Source of the DNA: Candidatus Bathyarchaeota archaeon
GTDB taxonomy: Archaea > Thermoproteota > Bathyarchaeia > 40CM-2-53-6
Assembly (NCBI GenBank): GCA_005888695.1
Contig: VBBH01000102.1
Span: 1-14,422, forward strand
Direction of reading: 5' to 3'
DNA: 14,422 nucleotides
The first letter of the stretch is position 1. Every line of letters begins with the position of its first letter. This document shows positions 1 through 5,631 of this stretch, in pieces. The translations under genes and the position numbers were made by a program. The notes below the pieces were generated by a model that was not told where the DNA came from, ran no database searches, and saw nothing but the letters and a program-made list of their open reading frames with translations.

Positions 1-262
1 CCTGAGTCGCGTCCGCCGGGCCTGTGTCCATGTTTCCGATCAGGGCTCCCAAACTATCCTTGAAATTTGTCGAGGGCACGTCCACCGTAAGCGTCGCCTT
101 TCCATTAGCATCGGTGGTGAAGGCTTGATTCTTAGCCAATACAACAATCTGGTTCTGAGACCTCTGAGTATCCGCGCCATAGACCACACGGCCAGCGAAT
201 AATCCTCCCAATGCGACGATTGTTATCAATGCTAAAACGAGAAGACCTTCTGTTCTATCCAT
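1..262 (-). CDS. Secreted or membrane-anchored protein, 3' end cut by the window edge
   Basis: About 87 codons run from an ATG at 262 to the left edge without a stop, so the C-terminus is missing. Residues about 6-30 form one hydrophobic segment (LLVLALITIVALGGLFAG) behind a short charged start (MDRTE), consistent with a signal peptide or N-terminal anchor. The rest (for example AKNQAFTTDANGKATLTVDV) alternates like the beta strands of an extracellular Ig-like domain. A strong GGGGGTGA ribosome-binding sequence sits 4 nt ahead of the ATG, which supports the start. I do not recognise a family. The overlapping plus-strand frame shows no protein-like features. Confidence 0.72.
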   Translation of the reverse strand, partial: MDRTEGLLVLALITIVALGGLFAGRVVYGADTQRSQNQIVVLAKNQAFTTDANGKATLTVDVPSTNFKDSLGALIGNMDTGPADATQ

Positions 263-266
263 ATCT

Positions 267-274
267 TCACCCCC
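267..274 (-). promoter_or_regulatory. Ribosome-binding site of the left-edge gene
   Basis: On the minus strand the sequence reads GGGGGTGA, then 4 nt, then ATG. It matches the GGTGA type complementary to the archaeal 16S rRNA 3' end. It is one of the few clear Shine-Dalgarno sites here; most other starts in the window lack one. Confidence 0.55.
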
Positions 275-407
275 ACGTGTCCATTGTGCAGTTTCTTGTC
301 ACGAATGTCCTAGTGAGCGGCGACCAGAAAACTGATCTGTCAGAAGAGCCGCCAAGAATATTCTTGAATCATAACGCTGATGCGTCCTATTAACATCGCG
401 TAGTATG

Positions 408-447
408 GAGGCTCAACAAAAAACTCCACAAGAAATTCTTGAGCCTC
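408..447. repeat. Perfect 9-bp inverted repeat
   Basis: GAGGCTCAA (408-416) pairs exactly with TTGAGCCTC (439-447). The loop is A-rich. It lies between two minus-strand genes and no T-run follows it closely on either strand, so an ordinary terminator is not obvious. It could be an RNA stem or a protein-binding site. Confidence 0.55.
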
Positions 448-585
448 AGTAGGCTCGTCTCAAAATCCCTCAGGGTCTCCAGGGTCTTCTCAACAGAACT
501 CTTCCTCCCCATTTGTGATGGCCGACAATACTGAATTCCTCAACTTCTTCCATAACCGCTCTAAAGCGAGTCCTCCTCACTCCTG

Positions 586-591
586 AAAAAA
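586..591 (-). terminator. Oligo-T terminator of the repeat-protein gene
   Basis: Six consecutive T on the minus strand begin 6 nt after the TAG stop at 598-600. T-runs just after the stop are the usual archaeal termination signal; no stem is required. Confidence 0.4.
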
Positions 592-597
592 TATCGA

Positions 598-1842
598 CTA
601 CTCGTTCTCTGACTCGTCAGATCGATCGTCTAATTCCCTAACGCGATCGTTATCATGACGATGAGACCTGAAGTGGCAATCTCGATCCTCGTGGGATTCG
701 TGCTCACGCAATTCATGTTTATCATGACTGTTACAATGATTATCAGAAGGATTCGTAACCGTCACATTGGTCTGTCCTGAACTTGTCAAATGAGAAGCAT
801 CACCAGCATAGACACCCCTCAGAACCAGGTCCCCAACATTGTCTTTCACACTAACTCCTGTTATCTTGCACGCCGAGCTATATCCACCCGAATTCGGAAT
901 CAGAACACAAGACGATCCCGAATTGTACCAAGCAGAAGATCCCGTGAAAGAGACAATTCCAGTAGGCGCAGCCGCCACTGTTGAAGAAACCGTAACAGTA
1001 CAAACCGTCGAAGATAGTTGTTGAGCGACAATACTTGTTGGGTTACAAACCAGACTCGTAGTGGTTGAAAAAACCGTGCAAGCTGGATAGTTGGTTGCAC
1101 CGTTCGTGCACGCTGTCATCACAGTACATGTTGGTGGGTTCGTAGCGCCGTTAGAACAGGGTGGAAATTCATTACATGCTGGCGGGTTCATCGCTCCATT
1201 TGAGCACGGTGGAAATTCACTGCAGGTAGGTGGATTTGTCGCGCCATTCGAACAGTTTGGAAATGTAGTACAAGTAGGTGGATTGGTAGCACCATTCGAG
1301 CAAGCAGGAAACGTTGTGCAAGCAGGTGGATTTGTTGCTCCATTTACACACGGATTGAAAACGTTGCAGCCCGGTGGATTTGTGGCCCCGTTAGTACAGG
1401 GATTGAATACACTGCAACCCGGCGGATTGTTCGCTCCGTTCGAACATGCATTGAAAATGTTACAACCTGGCGGATTCGTGGCACCATTGGAACATGGATT
1501 GAACGCAGTACAACTAGGAGGATTCGTCGCACTGTTTGTACAATTGCTAACACAATTATTACTCGCAAGTGTCTTTCCAGATGGACAGGAGTCACATCTC
1601 GGATAGTTATTCGCCCCGTTCGTACAGTTTACAATTGAGGAAGAAACCTGATTGGTCGGGCGGAAGCCCAACAATAGCAGTAGAACTACTGCGACTATCA
1701 GAATGACCGCGAGAACCACGGCCAGCTTCTTCTTTTTGGTCCAGAACGTTTTTTGCGATTGCTCAGTCTGCAAGACAGGCTGAGTCTCACTCAGAACAGC
1801 ACACCTTAAGCAGTAGACGTATTGAGCCACAGATATCTGCAT
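598..1842 (-). CDS. Membrane-anchored Cys-rich repeat protein with Ig-like domain and His/acid-rich tail
   Basis: The 414-residue protein starts at an ATG at 1842. Domains in order: a cytoplasmic N-terminus with a single CxxC knuckle (YCLRC, residues 10-14); a Lys-rich stretch and one strong membrane helix (about 36-60); a diverged Cys-rich segment (71-100); ten 16-residue repeats (101-260) with consensus C-[ST]-N-G-A-T-N-P-P-x-C-x5; a bacterial-type Ig-like domain (about 262-364, with PTGIVSFTG and GVYAGDASH); and a tail (367-414) with eight His and many Asp, Glu and Arg. Cysteines alternate C-x9-C-x5-C, suggesting disulfide-linked turns or metal binding outside the cell. Zinc-ribbon proteins normally have two CxxC pairs and the second is missing here. 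The single N-terminal helix and polar tail suggest an extended surface stalk. Its partner or ligand is unknown. Confidence 0.85.
   Translation of the reverse strand: MQISVAQYVYCLRCAVLSETQPVLQTEQSQKTFWTKKKKLAVVLAVILIVAVVLLLLLGFRPTNQVSSSIVNCTNGANNYPRCDSCPSGKTLASNNCVSNCTNSATNPPSCTAFNPCSNGATNPPGCNIFNACSNGANNPPGCSVFNPCTNGATNPPGCNVFNPCVNGATNPPACTTFPACSNGATNPPTCTTFPNCSNGATNPPTCSEFPPCSNGAMNPPACNEFPPCSNGATNPPTCTVMTACTNGATNYPACTVFSTTTSLVCNPTSIVAQQLSSTVCTVTVSSTVAAAPTGIVSFTGSSAWYNSGSSCVLIPNSGGYSSACKITGVSVKDNVGDLVLRGVYAGDASHLTSSGQTNVTVTNPSDNHCNSHDKHELREHESHEDRDCHFRSHRHDNDRVRELDDRSDESENE
1063..1542 (-). repeat. Ten 48-bp tandem coding repeats (16 residues each)
   Basis: The first Cys of each unit recurs every 16 residues (101, 117, 133 and so on to 245), that is every 48 bp. 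The units are degenerate at DNA level: third positions differ and the last residues vary (CNIFNA, CSVFNP, CTTFPN, CNEFPP), which means the array is not a recent slippage product. The last unit has NYP in place of NPP. Confidence 0.85.
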
Positions 1843-1870
1843 AAATCTATGCTATCTTATTCTATCCCGC

Positions 1871-1879
1871 GGTATAATT
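1871..1879 (-). promoter_or_regulatory. Possible TATA box of the repeat-protein gene
   Basis: AATTATACC on the minus strand is centred about 33 nt ahead of the ATG. That would give a leader of only a few nucleotides, as is common in archaea. The match to the archaeal consensus is weak. Confidence 0.25.
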
Positions 1880-2005
1880 CAGCTCCTTGGGTGCGTTCTG
1901 TGAACCTCCCAAGAGACAGAAAAGAGTTCTCAGTTCCTGAAAACAGAATTCTTCATCGTAGATAGTACTAGAAAATCCTCAAGATCGCCTTCTAGTTGCG
2001 TCTAC

Positions 2006-2012
2006 AAAAAAA
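2006..2012 (-). terminator. Oligo-T terminator after the cupredoxin gene
   Basis: Seven T on the minus strand, within a longer T-rich run, lie about 42 nt after the TAG stop at 2054-2056. Confidence 0.4.
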
Positions 2013-2053
2013 GAAAGGGTGGGATCTTTAGTCCCCGACTCTCGTTATGCCCA

Positions 2054-2350
2054 CTAGTCTTCTGATTCTGAGTGGCCGTTGCCGACAGTGATAGTGCCCT
2101 GCATCCAAGGATGAATAGCACACATGTAATGAAGCGTAGTACCTGCAGTCGCAGTAATGACTATCTCAAGTGTCTGCCCGTGTGCTATGACGAATGAGTT
2201 CCCTCCCTGGAATCCAGAAGGTTCGCCAACAATATTGGCCACCGGAACAACCGTACCACCAGGTCCATGCGGAAAGTGCGCATCAGAAATCGGAGCGCAT
2301 ACCGTTCCCGGAAAGTCGAAAAGGCATTCAAAGACCTGAGTGACATTCAC
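2054..2350 (-). CDS. Cupredoxin (plastocyanin-like blue copper domain), apparently missing its N-terminus
   Basis: The only usable start is a GTG at 2350, giving 98 residues. The C-terminal type-1 copper loop is clear: HYMCAIHPWMQGTI, with Cys77, His80 and Met83 as ligands. The first His ligand is probably in ISDAHFPHG (H25 or H28). Such proteins usually serve electron transfer or copper handling on the outer face of the membrane and begin with a signal peptide. None is present here. The same frame stays open upstream to 2443 and reads like coding sequence (CTHTISIVNESQLPVN), but holds no ATG, GTG or TTG before a TGA at 2444-2446. I infer that the 5' part of the gene was lost and that the product, if made, may not be exported. 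Confidence 0.72.
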   Translation of the reverse strand: MNVTQVFECLFDFPGTVCAPISDAHFPHGPGGTVVPVANIVGEPSGFQGGNSFVIAHGQTLEIVITATAGTTLHYMCAIHPWMQGTITVGNGHSESED

Positions 2351-2376
2351 GGGAAGCTGTGATTCATTGACGATGC

Positions 2377-2775
2377 TTATTGTGTGGGTACAGTCGGGTG
2401 GGGCACTGCATCGGCCTGTATTCGACGACCCTCCACTTCCAGCTCATGCATTGCTTGGCTCGCAAAGCCCCTACGACGATATTCCTCATACACCAACAAA
2501 TCCCAGAGGTAGCAAAACGGATGCGCAGGCTGGTCCCTATTTGCCTGGAACCAGATCGAGCCAACCTGTCTCCTGGTTGCCTCATCTTGAATGATGAAGA
2601 AGAAGTGGTCCCTGGTAGCCCGGCCGTCTGGCAAGATTTGCTGGAACTCCTTCTCCGCAAGCGTCGCGGCTTCCTTCGCACTTCCCGATTTCACGTTCTC
2701 CTCAATGTATTCGCGTATTGACCTCTCCCTCCATTTGTCGTACTCGGATTGGGTCATTCTGGAAAGCCGGATCAT
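2377..2775 (-). CDS. GNAT-family N-acetyltransferase, C-terminally truncated
   Basis: From an ATG at 2775 the gene encodes 132 residues. It follows the GNAT fold: a helical N-terminus (MTQSEYDKWRERSIREYIEE), then EKEFQQILPDG, then VGSIWFQ, then the strand FCYLWDLLVYEEYR and the acetyl-CoA pyrophosphate loop RRRGFA (residues 100-105), then the following helix (SQAMHELEVEGRR). Family members go on for about 30-40 more residues with an LHVFGHN-like strand and an ALYEKLGF-like end. Here the homology stops at QADAV and the frame closes after PHPTVPTQ. The substrate-side C-terminal strands are therefore missing and activity is doubtful. The loss coincides with the missing 5' end of the adjacent cupredoxin gene. 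Confidence 0.75.
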   Translation of the reverse strand: MIRLSRMTQSEYDKWRERSIREYIEENVKSGSAKEAATLAEKEFQQILPDGRATRDHFFFIIQDEATRRQVGSIWFQANRDQPAHPFCYLWDLLVYEEYRRRGFASQAMHELEVEGRRIQADAVPHPTVPTQ

Positions 2776-2829
2776 AGGAACAATTGCTAACCTTTTTGTT
2801 CATAAAGAGGACTTATCAGTTGACTAGGC

Positions 2830-3798
2830 TTGTCAAATCGACCCATTTGTCCCAGTTGCGGCGGCGGCAATCCTCCAACGTTGACAGTCTGCTGGAAATG
2901 CGGCGCCTTACTACCAATAACAACCCACATTCAACAATACCCACTTCCGGCCAGCAATAACCCTACTATTCCAGCTGCTCCTTCAGTCCTTCCTACTGAC
3001 TTCCAGACTCAACCAACGTCAGTGCTTGTCCCATACCAGCCCACCTACACGCATACGTCGACTGACACGTTGCGTGAAATAGCACAGGCCAAGAGCAAGC
3101 AAGATACAAACCACACAAAAACAGGAATCGTAATTCTCACAATAAGCTATACAGCAATCGCAATAATAATCGCCGCATCGATCACAGACCTCCTTCTGGG
3201 ACTACTCGCTGCCATCGCCGATCTCGTCGCTATCGTGGGCGGACTCCTAATCGTCGTTGGACGCGGCACCTTCGGACGGGCACATTCGAGGAATGCAATC
3301 CTCAGTGTATCGCTGTTTATCGTCTCATTTGGGACAATGGTAGTAGGAAAGGTATTGTTCGCAGCCGCACTAGTCCTCTCGCGGATCCCCAATGGCACGA
3401 TAACCTACGGCACCACGACAAGCTCGACAGTCAACCCGTACATAATACTCTACATAACCAGCATGATCGCCACCGCATTGATCGGACTCGCCGTAGTATT
3501 CCTAACCTATGCACTACACCGAAAAACCGGCCGGATCATCTTATCGATCTCGTACATTACTTTCCTCATTCTTACAATATTGATGACGGCTCTAGTCTTG
3601 CAAGGATTTGCAATACGCTCCTCAATAATACTTGATCTTTCTTCCCTTCAAGAATTGCGAAGCCAATATGAGATCGTGCAACTCCTGACGATCATTCCAA
3701 CTTTGGCCTTCGCATTCAGCTTCTACCTGGCCTTACGCCGAATCAACAGAGGAGAAATACCCGAATCAACGGCACAGAAAACATTGCCCGCATACTGA
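2830..3798 (+). CDS. Zinc-ribbon multi-pass membrane protein
   Basis: The start is a TTG at 2830, 6 nt after an in-frame TGA; no other start fits. The 322-residue protein begins with a complete zinc ribbon (Cys7, Cys10, Cys21, Cys24; CxxC-x10-CxxC) followed directly by CGALLP, as in many archaeal zinc-ribbon proteins. A Pro/Thr/Gln-rich linker (about 30-95) leads to six predicted membrane helices at about 98-118, 121-143, 157-183, 203-229, 234-261 and 281-302, and a short polar tail. The ribbon and linker are probably cytoplasmic. I recognise no transport or enzyme motif. It diverges from the GNAT gene with only 54 bp between the two starts, and an AT-rich TTCATAAAG at 2799-2807 could serve promoters both ways. 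Confidence 0.8.
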   Translation: MSNRPICPSCGGGNPPTLTVCWKCGALLPITTHIQQYPLPASNNPTIPAAPSVLPTDFQTQPTSVLVPYQPTYTHTSTDTLREIAQAKSKQDTNHTKTGIVILTISYTAIAIIIAASITDLLLGLLAAIADLVAIVGGLLIVVGRGTFGRAHSRNAILSVSLFIVSFGTMVVGKVLFAAALVLSRIPNGTITYGTTTSSTVNPYIILYITSMIATALIGLAVVFLTYALHRKTGRIILSISYITFLILTILMTALVLQGFAIRSSIILDLSSLQELRSQYEIVQLLTIIPTLAFAFSFYLALRRINRGEIPESTAQKTLPAY

Positions 3799-3892
3799 AA
3801 CAATAACATGACTAACACGGCTCTCCTCGAGCCCCAGCAATGACCCGCTTCTTCACCGAGACCTCGTCGGTCTATGGGGAAACCCAACATTC

Positions 3893-3940
3893 CCCTCGTT
3901 AAAAGACCCCCTGAAATCCCTTGTAAAACCCCTTGAAAAC
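3893..3940. repeat. Degenerate tandem repeat of about 11-14 bp
   Basis: Units read CCCCTCGTTAAAAG, CCCCCTGAAAT, CCCTTGTAAAA and CCCCTTGAAAA. The last two differ at one internal base plus end length. The first two are looser and could be chance in A+C-rich sequence. Confidence 0.35.
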
Positions 3941-4087
3941 GGCTAGCCCCTTACGGAAATGTCAATACTTCCCGCTCAAGAACCCGAGAACCATCCTATC
4001 CCCCTAAGCCGACATGTCAAGAATCACTAACGAAACACAATGCACCCAAGAAAAAAGGGAGAACATTCAACCAAGGTCCCAAGACAC

Positions 4088-4097
4088 AAAACAAAAA
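4088..4097 (-). terminator. T-rich terminator of the alpha/beta hydrolase gene
   Basis: On the minus strand GTTTTTGTTTTG follows a GC-rich segment (CCCGCGGCTGCCGGG, which can form a 4-bp stem) about 50 nt after the stop. A composite stem plus T-run terminator is plausible. Confidence 0.4.
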
Positions 4098-4148
4098 CTG
4101 ATTCCCGGCAGCCGCGGGCCCTAGCAAACCCACAACCCCCATCCTCCA

Positions 4149-4919
4149 TCACCCACTATCCAAAACCCTCATCTCATCCAATCCGGTGAGGAAACTCTTC
4201 AAGATCTCGACAAACGCGTTGAAATCCGGCTGGGAAACATTGTGACCAGCACCCTCCAAGACCACAATCTGGACATCACGAAGATTCTCCTCATACAACT
4301 CAATATGCTCCGGTTTCAACAATGAACCAGTAGGCGCTTCCCTGCCAGCCGCAATACTCCCACCAACGACGAGCACAGGACAATCAATACTCTTCAAATC
4401 ATTCCACAAAGAAATCTCCATCGAATCCTTCTGAATACCTCTCACCGCATGAGCCGGTGCTAGCTTTTGAAAAACCGGGTCCGCCAATGTCCAGTCCACC
4501 CAGCCCTTCGTAAACCGCGGATATCTCGCAGGATAATCCAGCAAAATAAGACCCACAATCTTGTCAAGATGACGCGTAGCATATCGTATAACATGCGGAA
4601 CTCCCAACGACCAGCCCATCAAACAGAAACCCTTCAAACGAAGAGTATCCACCACCGCCTCCACATCCGACACGTTCTCATCAAAAGTATAACCAGACAT
4701 AGGAGCATCGCTCTTCCCCCGACCCCTCAAAGCCATCGAGACACATCGACGAGGCGCCAAGGCCTCCATCTCAGGAATCAACCCATCCGCAGCATTCAAA
4801 GCACCCGGAACATAGACCAACGGAGTTAGCCCCTGACTCCCGACAGGATTGCTGTCAAGGTAATGTATACGGAGACCTCTATTCACAGCCCATCCCTCTA
4901 TCGGCCTCGTCTTGGACAT
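4149..4919 (-). CDS. Alpha/beta hydrolase
   Basis: From an ATG at 4919 the gene encodes 256 residues, the usual size for the fold. Motifs in order: oxyanion-hole region PLVYVPGALNAADG (33-46), the loop RGRGKSDAP (65-73), nucleophile elbow LMGWSLGVPHV with Ser104, and catalytic His226 in LEGAGHNVSQP. There is no signal peptide, so it is cytoplasmic. The expected acid after strand 7 (VLVVGGSIAAGREAP, 183-196) is not an Asp; Glu194 is the nearest acid, and Asp128 after strand 6 (LILLDYP) is the other candidate. Substrate cannot be told: esterase, lactonase or C-C hydrolase are all possible. It is monocistronic and converges on the zinc-ribbon gene. Confidence 0.88.
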   Translation of the reverse strand: MSKTRPIEGWAVNRGLRIHYLDSNPVGSQGLTPLVYVPGALNAADGLIPEMEALAPRRCVSMALRGRGKSDAPMSGYTFDENVSDVEAVVDTLRLKGFCLMGWSLGVPHVIRYATRHLDKIVGLILLDYPARYPRFTKGWVDWTLADPVFQKLAPAHAVRGIQKDSMEISLWNDLKSIDCPVLVVGGSIAAGREAPTGSLLKPEHIELYEENLRDVQIVVLEGAGHNVSQPDFNAFVEILKSFLTGLDEMRVLDSG

Positions 4920-5060
4920 AGATCGCGTCCCAAACCATTAGACCGTCAAGAAAAAAGATTGCGGAATCCGCATCAAAAGGCAGGATTGGAACTCCACGCG
5001 AGAGTAGTGACTACACAGATCTGTTAAAGAGAATCCGTGCACTAATCTGAAGGCTAGGCC

Positions 5061-5462
5061 ATGACCATTCGCACTATCAACAACCGATCCCTTCGAACCA
5101 TGTATCTAATCATCCTCGTCCAGTTCATAGTCATAGCCTTCCTCTTGGCGATCATCAGCAACGAATACCTAAGCAACTACTGGATGCAAGTATGGATCTC
5201 CGGCAAGGCTCCAATGCTAGCCTTCCTGATCAACGGACAATTAGATTCCCTTCTCATCGGTGTGGCCGCAGCAGGGACCCTCTTGTTCGTCAATGGTGCC
5301 ATAGCCCAAACAAAAACCCAGCTCGAAACCAAGAAACCAACCATTATCATGGACATTAGGGAACTTGAAAGAATCGAGAAAAAAGTACTGCACAATCCCT
5401 CCAAACCGTTTGAAAGCTCGCCCGAAGACCTTCTCCGAGACTTGGAAAGACAGGAAGCCTAA
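5061..5462 (+). CDS. Small two-helix membrane protein with the NEYxxNxxxQxW motif
   Basis: An ATG at 5061 directly follows an in-frame TAG (5055-5057). The product has 133 residues. Two membrane helices lie at about 12-33 and 52-80; between them is NEYLSNYWMQVW (34-45). A charged cytoplasmic tail (85-133, ELERIEKKVL and PEDLLRDLERQ) looks helical. The same motif and the following Gly-rich helix recur in the proteins at 13141-13812 and 14017-14422, so the three look like members of one family that I cannot name. A weak TATA-like GTTAAAG lies near 5023-5029. The gene converges on the phosphoesterase/GH5 gene. Confidence 0.75.
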   Translation: MTIRTINNRSLRTMYLIILVQFIVIAFLLAIISNEYLSNYWMQVWISGKAPMLAFLINGQLDSLLIGVAAAGTLLFVNGAIAQTKTQLETKKPTIIMDIRELERIEKKVLHNPSKPFESSPEDLLRDLERQEA

Positions 5463-5609
5463 ATTCCGACTAGCACTCGACGCGCTCTGCGGAATTTTTC
5501 ATAATCGAAGAGACTGTGCATTACATTCTAGGAAAGCTAGAAGTTAGAGCACCAACAATGAAGTCATCAACCAGGGATCCGAAAACACAGACCCTGATTC
5601 CCTCAACAC

Positions 5610-5617
5610 AAAAAAAA
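5610..5617 (-). terminator. Oligo-T terminator of the phosphoesterase/GH5 operon
   Basis: Eight T on the minus strand lie about 14 nt after the TAG stop at 5632-5634. This is the longest T-run after a stop in the window and it marks the end of the operon. Confidence 0.55.
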
Positions 5618-5631
5618 TAGTCTCTAGCAAA

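Larger units (their letters stand above)
263..597. other. Intergenic stretch with an inverted repeat and a short tandem repeat
   Basis: No gene is convincing here. It carries the upstream region of the left-edge gene and the end of the repeat-protein gene. A perfect 9-bp inverted repeat (GAGGCTCAA at 408-416, TTGAGCCTC at 439-447) encloses 22 nt. A 9-bp tandem repeat (CAGGGTCTC/CAGGGTCTT) lies at 471-488. Confidence 0.5.
3799..4148. other. Convergent intergenic stretch, A+C rich, with degenerate short repeats
   Basis: No gene is supported. It lies between two converging genes. C-run plus TTGAAAA-like units recur at about 3893-3940 (CCCTTGTAAAAC and CCCCTTGAAAAC are the best two). The stretch has the same A+C-rich plus strand as the flanking genes. 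Confidence 0.5.

Noticed and set aside
900..1100. Minus-strand 66-codon frame overlapping the Ig-like domain
   Set aside because: Shadow of the repeat-protein gene; no protein-like features.
1091..1606. Plus-strand 171-codon open frame with repeated GGFVAPFE-like units
   Set aside because: It is the antisense of the 48-bp coding repeats. Periodicity keeps the frame open. The minus-strand product has a membrane helix and ordered domains, while this one has none.
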